Below are positions 44,195 to 53,163 of a DNA stretch of 64,000 bases, piece after piece (the first letter of the stretch is position 1; each line of letters opens with the position of its first letter). The notes below the pieces were generated by a model. That model ran no database searches. It was not told the DNA's origin and saw nothing but the letters and a program-made list of their open reading frames with translations. Source of the stretch: UBA4615 sp964399635. Its GTDB lineage: Bacteria; Pseudomonadota; Gammaproteobacteria; Burkholderiales; Burkholderiaceae_E. Both the position numbers and the translations under genes were made by a program. The stretch covers positions 166,346 to 230,345 of the forward strand of contig CAYNRU010000044.1 of NCBI GenBank assembly GCA_964399635.1, written 5' to 3'.

Positions 44195-44643
44195 GGCTGG
44201 CCCCGTCCGAACCGCTCGGCGATCCAGGTCCGGTCTCGCTCGAACTCGGCGAGCGTCGCATCGAAGGGCCGTCGCTCACGACGGGTGAGCGCATTCATCC
44301 GCTGAACCGCGACGAAGGCCACCGCGCTCCAGGCGACGGTCAGTGCGGCGAGCGTGATCCAGCCGAGCCGTTCCCACAGCAGGGCCACCAGCAGCGTGTT
44401 GGCGGCCAGCAGCGCGAAGGCGCCGGCGATGGAGGCCACGACCACCAGCACGAGCCGGTCGCGCGCCCGCTCGCGCTCCTCCGAGAACTCGAGGGCAACG
44501 AGCTGGACCCGCGTGTCGACGGCGGCGGCGATCGATGCGGCCAGGCGGCCGAGCGTGTCGCGCACGCCGGAATTCGGGCGATCGGCCCCCGCGGGCTCCG
44601 ATGGGTCCGGTGTCGCGTCGGACCCGGACGCGGCCTCGCGCAC
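44191..44643 (-). CDS. Phage-holin-superfamily protein, YqjE-like (DUF1469)
   Basis: The 150-residue inner-membrane protein starts with GTG. It has two membrane segments (VLVVVASIAGAFALLAANTLLVALLW and WITLAALTVAWSAVAFVAV) separated by a short turn, as in YqjE. The cytoplasmic N-terminus is amphipathic (TLGRLAASIAAAVDTRVQLVALE). Operon position between yqjD-like and yqjK-like genes supports the call. Confidence 0.85.
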   Translation of the reverse strand: MREAASGSDATPDPSEPAGADRPNSGVRDTLGRLAASIAAAVDTRVQLVALEFSEERERARDRLVLVVVASIAGAFALLAANTLLVALLWERLGWITLAALTVAWSAVAFVAVQRMNALTRRERRPFDATLAEFERDRTWIAERFGRGQP

Positions 44644-44651
44644 CGCCGGAC

Positions 44652-44963
44652 TCAGCGGCGGTTCATCAGCAGGCCGATCGCGAAGCCCACGAAGGCCGCG
44701 ATGCCGAGCGCCTGCCAGGGATGCTCGTGCACGTAGTCGTCGGTGGCGCGCGCGGCGTTCTTGGCGCGATCGACGGCGTCGCCCTCGAGTTCCTGCAGAC
44801 GCAGCTTCGCGTGCAGCAGCTTGGTCTCGACCTGCGAGCGCAGGTCACGGGCCCGATCGCCGGTCTCGGAGGATGCCTTGTGAAGCATGTCCTGAGCCTC
44901 GGACATCGCGGTGGCGAACTCGTCGGCGATCTTGGCGCGACTCGACTCGGACGGGATGCTCAT
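44652..44963 (-). CDS. YqjD/ElaB-like ribosome-associated membrane protein (DUF883)
   Basis: The 103-residue protein has a long amphipathic helix and a C-terminal tail anchor ending in ALGIAAFVGFAIGLLMNRR, preceded by the typical VHEHPWQALG. E. coli YqjD and ElaB use this tail to sit in the inner membrane and bind ribosomes in stationary phase. It is the first gene of the three-gene operon. Confidence 0.87.
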   Translation of the reverse strand: MSIPSESSRAKIADEFATAMSEAQDMLHKASSETGDRARDLRSQVETKLLHAKLRLQELEGDAVDRAKNAARATDDYVHEHPWQALGIAAFVGFAIGLLMNRR

Positions 44964-45047
44964 CGGGAGACTCCTAGTAGGGGGACGGGAAACATCGGAT
45001 CTGCACCGATTATACCGTCGCCCTTTCCGCGTTCCCTCTGACCTTGC

Positions 45048-45770
45048 TCAAGCCCTGCGCAGAAGTCCCCGATCGCGCGCGATGTCGCCCACCAGTTGCC
45101 CGACCGCAATCTCGAAGCCCGCCGGCGGGTGCATGAACTGCACGCCGACGCGCATCTCGAAGAATTCGCCCACCCGGCGCACGACGCCGGCATGGACGAT
45201 GCGCAGGCTCAGCGGCCATTGGCTCCCGTCGGGCAGGGACAGCCGCGCTCGGTCGAACTGGGCGCCCGCCTCGAAGCGCTCGCGCACCCTGGTGGCGGTC
45301 AGCGAGCCGCCCTGCAGGCACAGGTCGTGCATCGGCACGTCGGTCAGCACCCGGATGTCCGGGTCGATCGTGAGCAGCACGGCCAAGCCGGTCGGGATCC
45401 GGACACGGAAGGTCTCGCGGCGCTGCGTGCGTACGACGTCCTCCGGTCTGCCGAGCCGCAGCGTCGGCTCGCCGTCGCTCGGGCCGATGCGCTCGACGCG
45501 CGCCTCGAAGCTCACGCGGATGTCCTGCAGTCGCAGGTCGACCGCGGCGACGCTGCCCGGCGAGAGCGCGCGCTCGATCACCGGCGCGCGCGGCGCGTCG
45601 AACACCGGCTCGCCGTCTTCGCCGATCGCGCGCAGCGGCGACAGGTAGCTCTCGTGACGCCCCGCGGCGCGCACGGAGCACAGCGCCCGCCCGACCGCCG
45701 ACTGACGCAGCAGCGCGAGCACGTCGGCGCCGTCATCCACCCTGAAGCGATCGTAGTCATGTGCGTCCAT
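45048..45770 (-). CDS. YcgR-type flagellar brake protein with PilZ domain
   Basis: The 240-residue protein has an N-terminal YcgR domain (residues about 1-110) and a C-terminal PilZ domain for cyclic di-GMP. The binding motif RRETFR is seen near residue 118, followed by the DxCxxG sequence HDLCLQGG in place of the more usual (D/N)xSxxG. YcgR-type proteins slow or bias the flagellar motor when cyclic di-GMP rises. The short start at 45770 is preferred because the upstream frame lacks similarity. Confidence 0.85.
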   Translation of the reverse strand: MDAHDYDRFRVDDGADVLALLRQSAVGRALCSVRAAGRHESYLSPLRAIGEDGEPVFDAPRAPVIERALSPGSVAAVDLRLQDIRVSFEARVERIGPSDGEPTLRLGRPEDVVRTQRRETFRVRIPTGLAVLLTIDPDIRVLTDVPMHDLCLQGGSLTATRVRERFEAGAQFDRARLSLPDGSQWPLSLRIVHAGVVRRVGEFFEMRVGVQFMHPPAGFEIAVGQLVGDIARDRGLLRRA

Positions 45771-45958
45771 GAGTCGATCATGCCATGGCGGGCGCGTGTG
45801 TCGGCATGCTCGGAAAGCCGCATGGCGGCTGGATTCCACCGTACTTCGGCGCATCGTTGCGCGGCTCCCGACGCGCCGGAACTGGGCGCGCTTCCCGCCG
45901 CTTATCCGACCCTGCGCGCGGTCCGGGCGGCCTCAAGATCCGCGCAGACCCGCACCGC

Positions 45959-47929
45959 ATGGACCCTCCCACGATGCTCCCTTCGACGCACAGCCGGGCA
46001 CCCGCCGTCCTCGGCACGCCGCAAGCCGAACGCCACTGGCGCGGCGGCCTCGAGCACGCTCGCGCAGGCCGCTGGAAGGATGCGGAGCGCGCCTATGCGC
46101 GCGCGGTGCGCGCCGCCCCGCGCGAGCCGCTGTTCTGGGTGAACCTCGGCCAGGCGCGCCGCAAGCTCGGCGACCTCGAGGGCGCGGCCACCGCGGCCGA
46201 GGAGGCGATCCGTGTCGCGCCGGCCAACCCGCTGGCCATCCAGCTGCGCCTGGCGACGCGGCTCGAGCGCCACCGGTTCGCCGACGCGCTGGCGGACGCC
46301 GAGCACATCGCCCGCTCGCCGCAGGCCGGCGCCTCTGAGTGGACCGATTACGCGGTCGCGCTCTATCACGTCGAGCGCTACGCCGAGGCCGCCTCCGCGC
46401 TGCTGCAGGCGCTGGCCCGCGGTCCCGATTACTTCGCGGCCCACGTGCTGCTGTGCAACGTCTTCGACCGGCTGGGCCTGAACGCCGAGGCCGTCGAGTG
46501 CCTGCGCACCGCGATCGCGCTGCGACCCGGCTGGGGCTCGGGGCTGGGCGGGGTGCTCTACCACAGCCTCGCCGCCTGCGATTGGAGCCGGCTCGACGCA
46601 GACCTCGAGGCGCTGCGCGGCGTGCTCGCCGCGCCCGGCGAGCTCGAATTCGGCCCGTTCATGTTCCTGTCATGCGGGGCCGACGCAGCCACCCAGTTGC
46701 GCGTCTTCGGCGACTACACGCGCATGCTGTGCGCCAACCTGCCCCGGCTGCCCGTCGTCGAGCCGACGAGCCGGCTGGCCGGCCGACGCCTGCGCGTGGG
46801 CTACCTGTCCAACGATTTTCACCAGCACGCGACCGCGATGCTGGTCGCCCAGGTCTTCGAGCTGCACGACCGCGAGCGCTTCGAGGTCCGCCTGTACTCC
46901 TACGGAGCGTCCGACGGATCGCCGATGCGCGCGCGGCTGGAGCAGGCCGGCGATGCCTTCGTCGACATCACCGGGCTGAGCGACCTGGAGGCCGCCCGAC
47001 TGATCCGCGACGACCGCATCGACCTGCTGGTCGACCTCAAGGGCCACACGCTCAACGCCCGCACGGCGATCATGGCGATGCGACCGGCGCCGGTGCAGGT
47101 CGCCTACCTCGGCTTCCCCGGTACGATGGGCGCGGACTTCATCGACTACGTGATCACCGATCCGGTGGTCACCCCGGCAGCGATGGCCGACGGCTTCTCC
47201 GAGAAGCTCGCCTGGATGCCCGACTGCTACCAGCCGAACGACCGCCGCCGTCAGGCCGACCCGCCGCCCACCCGCGCCGCCTGCGGCCTGCCCGAGCAGG
47301 GCTTCGTGTTCTGCTGTTTCAACCAGACCTACAAGATCCGCCCGGAGCTGTTCGATGTCTGGTGCCGGCTGCTCGCGGCCACGCCGGGCAGCGTGCTGTG
47401 GCTGCTCAACTCCAATCCTCAGGCGGGCGCCAACCTGAAGCGCGAGGCCGCGGCCCGCGGCGTCGACCCGGCACGGATCGTGTTCGCGCCGCTCGTGCCG
47501 TCGCATCGGAACCTGGCGCGGCTGGCCCACGCGGACCTCTTCCTCGACACGCTGCCCGTCAATGCGCACACCACCGCGAGCGATGCGCTGTGGTCGGGCG
47601 TGCCGCTGGTGACCTGCCCGGGCGACACCTTCGTCGGGCGGGTGGCGGCGAGCCTGCTGCACGCGGTGGGCCTGCCGGGGCTGGTCGCCGACGACCTGAC
47701 GCAGTACGAGTCGCTGGCCCGGTCGCTCGCCGCCGATCCGGCCCGGATCGCCGCCCTCAAGGCGCACCTGCGCGCCGCGCGCGATACCGCGCCGCTGTTC
47801 GACAGCGCGCGCACGACGCGCTCGCTGGAGGACCTGTACCTGAGGATGGCGCGGCGCTGGCAGGACGGGCTGGCGCCGGAGCACCTCGAGCCTCGGCCGG
47901 GCGCCGCGGCGCCGCCGGGCGCTGGCTGA
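45959..47929 (+). CDS. TPR-containing O-GlcNAc transferase-like (SPINDLY family) protein
   Basis: The 656-residue protein has about five TPR repeats in its first 220 residues (RWKDAERAYARAVRAAPREPLFWVNLGQA and similar units). A GT41 catalytic domain follows from about residue 260. Family hallmarks are LRVGYLSNDFHQHATAML, DLLVDLKGHTLNAR, QVAYLGFPGTMGADFIDY, FVFCCFNQTYKI and HTTASDALWSGVPLVT. Such bacterial enzymes often glycosylate flagellins or adhesins. The target is unknown. It is divergent from the PilZ gene. Confidence 0.9.
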   Translation: MDPPTMLPSTHSRAPAVLGTPQAERHWRGGLEHARAGRWKDAERAYARAVRAAPREPLFWVNLGQARRKLGDLEGAATAAEEAIRVAPANPLAIQLRLATRLERHRFADALADAEHIARSPQAGASEWTDYAVALYHVERYAEAASALLQALARGPDYFAAHVLLCNVFDRLGLNAEAVECLRTAIALRPGWGSGLGGVLYHSLAACDWSRLDADLEALRGVLAAPGELEFGPFMFLSCGADAATQLRVFGDYTRMLCANLPRLPVVEPTSRLAGRRLRVGYLSNDFHQHATAMLVAQVFELHDRERFEVRLYSYGASDGSPMRARLEQAGDAFVDITGLSDLEAARLIRDDRIDLLVDLKGHTLNARTAIMAMRPAPVQVAYLGFPGTMGADFIDYVITDPVVTPAAMADGFSEKLAWMPDCYQPNDRRRQADPPPTRAACGLPEQGFVFCCFNQTYKIRPELFDVWCRLLAATPGSVLWLLNSNPQAGANLKREAAARGVDPARIVFAPLVPSHRNLARLAHADLFLDTLPVNAHTTASDALWSGVPLVTCPGDTFVGRVAASLLHAVGLPGLVADDLTQYESLARSLAADPARIAALKAHLRAARDTAPLFDSARTTRSLEDLYLRMARRWQDGLAPEHLEPRPGAAAPPGAG

Positions 47930-47965
47930 GCCGACGGGCGTCCAGGCCCCGCGGCCGGGTGACGG

Positions 47966-48169
47966 TCAGCCCCCGCCAGTCTGGCCGGAGGGCTTGGTAG
48001 CCGGGCGTTGCGGAGCGCCGAACATGCCGGCGGCATCCTCGCGCCAGCGTGCCTGGCGCTCCAGGCTCACGATCTGCCAGCGCAGGTGCTCGACCCGCGG
48101 GTCGTCGGTGCCACGCTGGGCGATGTGCCGGGCCAGTTGCTCGCGAAGCAATGCGATCTGTGTCGGCAT
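47966..48169 (-). CDS. Small hypothetical helical protein
   Basis: This is a 67-residue frame starting MPTQIALLREQLARHIAQRGTD with strong alpha-helical character and heptad-like hydrophobic spacing over its first 45 residues. The last 20 residues are Pro/Gly/Thr-rich. Codon use fits a real gene and it sits in an otherwise empty gap. I do not recognise a family. Confidence 0.5.
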   Translation of the reverse strand: MPTQIALLREQLARHIAQRGTDDPRVEHLRWQIVSLERQARWREDAAGMFGAPQRPATKPSGQTGGG

Positions 48170-48291
48170 GTCGGTCTCGTCGATGGGGTTGACGGCATCG
48201 TAGGGCCGATCGGCGGTCGGAGCAGTGAGCAAATGCTCGGCCGCCGCGTCGGACGGCACCCCGTCCCGCACGACGCCGCTTCCCCCGACCC

Positions 48292-49212
48292 TCAGGGCAG
48301 CGCGCCCAGCAGCGCCAGCACGACCCCGACCCCCACCAGCAGCAGCCCCAGCACCTCGTGGGGCCGGGTACGCTCCTTCAGGAAGAAGCGCGCGAAGCCC
48401 AGCGTGAACACCACCTCCACCTGGCCGACGACGCGCACCAGCGCTACCGGCGCCGCCGCGAACCCGGTGAACCAGCAAGCCGACCCGAGCGCGGCGAGCA
48501 GGCCCACCTGGCCCGAGGTGCGCCAGGTGGCGCCGACCCGCCGCCACGTGCCGGGCTCGCGCCACGCGACCCAGGTGCCCTGCATCGCGGTCTGCAGCAG
48601 CAGCACCACCGCGAGCGTGACCAGCGCCGCGGCGACCGGATCGGGCATGTCCAGGTGCAGCGTCGCCTGCTTGACCAACACGCCGGTGAGCGCGAACAGC
48701 GCGCCTGCGCCCAGCCCGCACAGCGCCGCCGGCTGGCCGAGCGCGCCCAGCATGTCGCGGGCCTTCAGCGCGCGCCCGCCCAGCGCCAGCGTGAGCACGC
48801 CCGCGACGCTCATCACGATGCCGAGCACCACCAGCGGGCCCAGGCGCTCGCCGAGCGCCGCCCACGCGAAGATCGCCGCCTGCACCGCCTCCGTCTTGGA
48901 GAAGGCCGTGCCGACGACGAAGTTGCGGTAGCCGAAGGCCATGATCAGCAGCGTCGTGCCCACGACCTGCGCGAGGCCCGCCGCGGCGGCCCAGCCGACG
49001 AAGGTCGCGTCGATCGCGGGCAGCGCCAGGCCGCGCGCCGCCAGGTAGCCCGCGACCAGCACCAGTGCCACCGGCGCTCCGTATGCATAGCGCACCAGCC
49101 CCGATCCGTTCACCGACAGCTCCGCGCGCAGGCGCTGCTGGAGCGCCGTGCGCCACGCCTGGAGGAGGCCGGCCAGCAGGGAGGCGGGCAGCCAGACGGC
49201 GGAGAGGATCAT
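48292..49212 (-). CDS. EamA/DMT-family transporter
   Basis: The 306-residue inner-membrane protein has about ten hydrophobic segments in two repeats of five, the standard DMT fold. The start (MILSAVWLPASLLAGLLQAWRTALQ) and the end (RPHEVLGLLLVGVGVVLALLG) are typical. The repeat that holds GRALKARDMLGALGQ is in the middle. Substrate is not predictable; members export amino acids, metabolites or drugs. Confidence 0.88.
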   Translation of the reverse strand: MILSAVWLPASLLAGLLQAWRTALQQRLRAELSVNGSGLVRYAYGAPVALVLVAGYLAARGLALPAIDATFVGWAAAAGLAQVVGTTLLIMAFGYRNFVVGTAFSKTEAVQAAIFAWAALGERLGPLVVLGIVMSVAGVLTLALGGRALKARDMLGALGQPAALCGLGAGALFALTGVLVKQATLHLDMPDPVAAALVTLAVVLLLQTAMQGTWVAWREPGTWRRVGATWRTSGQVGLLAALGSACWFTGFAAAPVALVRVVGQVEVVFTLGFARFFLKERTRPHEVLGLLLVGVGVVLALLGALP

Positions 49213-49455
49213 CGTGGGGTCTCGGGGCCAGCGGCGAACGCAAGCCCGGCAGTTTGAACGAAATCGCGCCGGCCCAGGCGCCCGAGCGCGTGGCGCCAGC
49301 GACGGCTCGGGCCTGGCCGCTGGCGCGGCGGATCGCGGCGCGCGCTTGCCGGCGCGTCGCGTGGCAGGTAGCGTGACACCTCCGCCGCCTTCCGATCCGC
49401 GCCGCCCCCGGGCATCGTCCCCGTGCCGTATCGCGTGACGCACCGAGACGCTCCC

Positions 49456-50598
49456 ATGTTCCCTGTCATCGATACCCGGCCTGCACGCAGCGCTCGTGAG
49501 CAGGGCGTGCTCTACGGCAGCCTGTGCGCCGCGCGCATCGCCCACTCCCGCGACACCTACGTCCGCCTGTTCGCGCTGTGCGGCGTCGCCTGGGCGCAGG
49601 CCCGTGTCAAGGCGGCGGCGATGCAGCCGGCCATCGTCGCGCTCGACCCCGCGCTGCTCGAAGAGATGCACGGCATCGCCCAGGGCAGCGGCCTCGCGTT
49701 CGAGGACATTCTCGCGCTCAATTGCCGCAGCGAGATCCTGCCGGCGGACTTCCTGGGCGATCCGGCGGCCAAGGCCGGCGCGGTCTTCGAGCAGGGCGAG
49801 TGCACCGCCGTCGGCGTGGCCCCGGCCGCCAGCGCGGACGGCAAGACCTGGCTGGCGCAGAACTGGGACTGGATCGGCACGCAGCGCGACGCGCTGGTGC
49901 TGCTGCGCGGCCACGCCTGGGACGGCGCCGCGCGCGGTCGCGAGTTCCTGACCTTGACCGAGGCCGGCATGCTGGCCAAGATCGGCATGGGAGTCGGGTC
50001 CGAGCCCGACCGGGTCGCCGTCGGCCTGAACATCATCCGCAGCAGGCACGACGGCGAGCGTCCCGCGACCCCGATCCATCCGCTGCTGCGCCACCTGATG
50101 ACGATGCCGAGCCTGGCGGCCGCGCGGGCGCGGATGGACGCGCTGCAGTCGGGCTGGGGGTTCGGTGCCGGCTCCGACTCGCCGGCTGCCGACACCGCCG
50201 GCGAGGTCGCGGCCTTCGAGGTGTCGCCGCGTGGCTGGCGCGAGTGGCCCCCCGAGGACGGCGTGATGACGCACACCAACCACTTCCTCTGCGACGCCCT
50301 GGTGCCGATCCAGCAGCCCACCACCGCCTACCTGTCGTCCGAGATGCGGCTGCAGACCGCCCGGCGCCACACCGTCGGGCGCCCGGTCGGCTTCGCCGCG
50401 CTGCAGGCGCTGCTGCGCGACGAAGGCGACGGCGCGGGCGGCGCGGGCTACCTGGCGGTGTGCCGCAGCCCGGATCCCTCCATCGAGCCCGACGGCCGCG
50501 TCGAGAGCGTCGCGGGGGTGATCATGTGCGTCGAGGACCGCGCCATGTGGGTCGCGCCGGGAGTGCCGTCCACCGTGGATTTCGAGCGGGTCGCCTGA
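49456..50598 (+). CDS. C45-family acyltransferase/peptidase (isopenicillin N acyltransferase-like)
   Basis: The 380-residue protein belongs to the Ntn-hydrolase family of acyl-CoA:6-APA acyltransferase. The nucleophile is Cys116 in GECTAVGVAP, which becomes the new N-terminus after self-cleavage; the bond cut would be Glu-Cys, while fungal enzymes cut Gly-Cys. Other motifs are LNCRSEIL before the cleavage site and AQNWDW after it, plus THTNHFL. Bacterial homologues are mostly of unknown substrate. An upstream ATG at 49423 is possible. Confidence 0.88.
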   Translation: MFPVIDTRPARSAREQGVLYGSLCAARIAHSRDTYVRLFALCGVAWAQARVKAAAMQPAIVALDPALLEEMHGIAQGSGLAFEDILALNCRSEILPADFLGDPAAKAGAVFEQGECTAVGVAPAASADGKTWLAQNWDWIGTQRDALVLLRGHAWDGAARGREFLTLTEAGMLAKIGMGVGSEPDRVAVGLNIIRSRHDGERPATPIHPLLRHLMTMPSLAAARARMDALQSGWGFGAGSDSPAADTAGEVAAFEVSPRGWREWPPEDGVMTHTNHFLCDALVPIQQPTTAYLSSEMRLQTARRHTVGRPVGFAALQALLRDEGDGAGGAGYLAVCRSPDPSIEPDGRVESVAGVIMCVEDRAMWVAPGVPSTVDFERVA

Positions 50599-50880
50599 CG
50601 CACGGATCGCGCGCGGGGCGCGGCGCCATGCCGCGTTCGCGGCACGCGCCGGCCCGGCGGCGCCGCGCGGGCGCGTCTCCGAGAGCACGCCGGTCCGCAT
50701 GACCCTTTTCCGAGGGATGCCGTCCGCCAGGCCGCGATACGCTGCATCGTTGCGGTGTGGAGCCGCCGGACCCGGTGCGCGGGCCGGCTCCCCGCACGCT
50801 CGCCGGGCACCCCCTGCCCGTGCCGTGCGCCCGCAGTCTTGGCGACTTCACGCCGCCCGCGCCATTGGATCGAGACCACG

Positions 50881-51867
50881 ATGCCTGAACCCGGACACGC
50901 CTTGGACCCCGACTCCGGCAACCCGCCCGGCGACGAGTTCGATGCGGCCTTCGCCGCGATGCGCCGCCCCGCCACGCCTGGCACGCGTCTGTCCACCGGT
51001 TTCTGGACCCTGGACGGCGCGCTCGGCGGCGGCCTGCTGCCGACCCACCTGATGCTGGTCTCGGGGCGCGGCGGCGTGGGCAAGTCCACGCTCGCGCTCA
51101 ACATCGCGACCCGCATGGCCGCAGGGGCGCTGGTCGACCGTACGGTCGCCTACGTGTCCCCTGACGTCCCGGCCTTCGAGCTGAACAAGCGGATCCGCCG
51201 CAGCCGCAGGATCGGCGTCGACGCCGGGGCGCGCCGGCATTCGTGGGCCTCGCCCGATGGCTTCGTGCGCGGCGTGGTCCGTGCCGTGGCGATGTCGACG
51301 ATCCTCGAGGCCCAGGCGCAGGCCGCGCTGCACGACGAGGGCATCGCGACGATGCCCCGCCCGCAGGGCCCGGCTTGCAAGATCGCGGAGGTCGAGCGCT
51401 TCCTCGAGGCCACCCGCGAGTCGGCGCACGCCTGCGGTCATCCGCTTGGCCTGGTGGTGGTCGACGGCCTGGGCCTGCTCGAGGCCGGGGGCGAGTCCGC
51501 CGCGCAGGCCCAGCTCGCGGCCCTGCGCAGGCTGCGCGCGTTCGGCAAGGCCCATGGGGTCCCGGTGATCGCGGTGAGCGCGCTCAAGCCGGCGCTGCCG
51601 GGCCTGCACGCGCGCGAGCCCCGGGTCGACGATCTGCCCGTGCCGGCGAAGCGGCTCGGCAAGCTCGTCGACACCATCGTGCTGGTGGATGCGCCGCCGC
51701 TGCTGCGCCGGCCGGAGCGCGCGCTCTTCGTACGGAACCAGGGCGACAACCGTGGCTGCGGCGGCCTCGACGTGCTGCTCACCGAGCTGCGCGGCCGGTA
51801 TGCGTATGCCGAGGAGCCCGACCAGCTCCAGGCGTTGCTGCGCTTCCAGGCGGATCACCGCAGCTGA
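50881..51867 (+). CDS. RecA-fold ATPase related to the DnaB helicase C-terminal domain
   Basis: The 328-residue protein starts at a clean ATG. After about 35 residues of acidic leader it has STGFWTLDGALGGGLLPTHLMLVSG, Walker A GRGGVGKS at 62-69, and VVVDGLGLLEAGG as the Walker B strand. LVDTIVLVDAPPLLRRPERALFVRNQGDNRG resembles the arginine-finger and loop region of DnaB-type helicases. It lacks the DnaB N-terminal domain, so it is not a replicative helicase. A role in DNA or protein remodelling is possible but unproved. Confidence 0.65.
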   Translation: MPEPGHALDPDSGNPPGDEFDAAFAAMRRPATPGTRLSTGFWTLDGALGGGLLPTHLMLVSGRGGVGKSTLALNIATRMAAGALVDRTVAYVSPDVPAFELNKRIRRSRRIGVDAGARRHSWASPDGFVRGVVRAVAMSTILEAQAQAALHDEGIATMPRPQGPACKIAEVERFLEATRESAHACGHPLGLVVVDGLGLLEAGGESAAQAQLAALRRLRAFGKAHGVPVIAVSALKPALPGLHAREPRVDDLPVPAKRLGKLVDTIVLVDAPPLLRRPERALFVRNQGDNRGCGGLDVLLTELRGRYAYAEEPDQLQALLRFQADHRS

Positions 51868-52183
51868 GCGGCGCGCCGACCGGGTCCGCCCGGGCCACGC
51901 GCCTGCGGGTGCCCACAATGGCAGCGGACTGGGCGTCGCGGCACAGTCGCGTCATGGCGTTCGACATCTCACAATGCCTCCTGCCGTTCCTGTCCGTGTC
52001 GTCTGCGACCTGCGGGGGCATGCGCGGCACGATGCCGCGACGCTCACCGAGGACGCGCGCCCCGACGCCCTGAACGCTTCGTGCGGGCTGGCGTTGCCCG
52101 CATGCGCGGGCGTGGGGCTGCTGCTCGCGGCCGTCAACGCCACGCCGGGCCCGGCGGGGCAGGTGATATATTGAGCCGAGCCT
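51868..52183. other. 316-base intergenic region
   Basis: No convincing gene is seen. A 66-residue frame at 51974-52174 (+) lacks a Shine-Dalgarno sequence and recognisable features. The sequence TGATATATTGA just before the amidohydrolase start is unusually AT-rich for this window and could be a promoter element of the downstream operon. Confidence 0.4.
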
Positions 52184-53134
52184 ATGGAGGCGGGCGTGTC
52201 CGACAAGACGATTCACGGGGCCTGGCGCAGCGACCCCGATGCGGTGACCCTGATCGATGCGCACCACCATCTCTGGGACCTGCGAGCCAACCGGTACCCG
52301 TGGCTGGATGCGGATCCGCCGCATCCCTTCTTCATGGGCGACTACTCGCCCCTGAAGCGCGACTACTTCCCCGATGATTACCGGGCCGACGCCCGGGGCC
52401 ACAACGTGCTGGCCACCGTCCACGTCGAGGCGGAGATGGATCGCGACCACCAGGTCGACGAGACCCGGTGGCTCACCGAGATGAACCGCCTGCACGGCAT
52501 GCCCAACGCCATCGTCGCGCATGCCTGGTTCGATCGGGGCGACACCGACGCGATCCTCACCGCGCATGCGGCCTTCCCGCTGGTGCGCGGCATCCGTTCC
52601 AAGCCGGTGACCTCGGATTCGCCCGAGGTCTCGGTCGCCGGCCAGCCCGGCACCATGCAGGATCCGGCCTGGCTGCGCGGCTTCGCCCTGCTCGAGAAGC
52701 ACGGCCTGTCCTGGGACCTGCGGGTGCCGTTCTGGCACTTGCACGAGGCCGCCGAGGTGGCCCGCAGCTTTGCGCGCGTGCCGATCGTGCTGAACCACAC
52801 CGGCTTTCCCTGGGACCGCAGCCAGGCCGGTCTCGCCGCCTGGCGCCGGCAGATGGAGACGATCGCGCGCTGTCCCAACGTGCACCTCAAGGTCTCGGAG
52901 TTCGGGCTGAAGGACGCACCCTGGGACTACGACTCCAATGCGCGCGTGGTCGCCGACGCGATCGCGATCTTCGGCATCGAGCGCTGTATGTTCGCGAGCA
53001 ACTTCCCGGTGGCCGGCCTGCGCATCTCCTACGACGCGCTGGTTCGGTCGGTGAAGCGGATGGTGGCCGGGTTCCCGGCCGCCGACCAGGAGCGATTCTT
53101 CTGGCGGAATGCCAAGGCGTTCTACCGGATCTGA
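52184..53134 (+). CDS. Amidohydrolase 2-family hydrolase
   Basis: The 316-residue TIM-barrel hydrolase has the metal-binding start LIDAHHHLWD and later TVHVEAE, LNHTGFPWD and MFASNFPV segments. These fit lactone-type hydrolases of the amidohydrolase 2 family, such as enzymes acting on sugar lactones or dicarboxylic lactones. It lies 29 bases before a TRAP transporter. This suggests that it degrades the transported compound. GTG at 52196 is an alternative start. Confidence 0.88.
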   Translation: MEAGVSDKTIHGAWRSDPDAVTLIDAHHHLWDLRANRYPWLDADPPHPFFMGDYSPLKRDYFPDDYRADARGHNVLATVHVEAEMDRDHQVDETRWLTEMNRLHGMPNAIVAHAWFDRGDTDAILTAHAAFPLVRGIRSKPVTSDSPEVSVAGQPGTMQDPAWLRGFALLEKHGLSWDLRVPFWHLHEAAEVARSFARVPIVLNHTGFPWDRSQAGLAAWRRQMETIARCPNVHLKVSEFGLKDAPWDYDSNARVVADAIAIFGIERCMFASNFPVAGLRISYDALVRSVKRMVAGFPAADQERFFWRNAKAFYRI

Positions 53135-53163
53135 TCCCAACAACGATGATGGTGGAGACAACG

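Noticed and set aside
51974..52174. A 66-residue frame before the amidohydrolase
   Set aside because: It has no ribosome-binding site, no conserved features and poor composition for a real gene.
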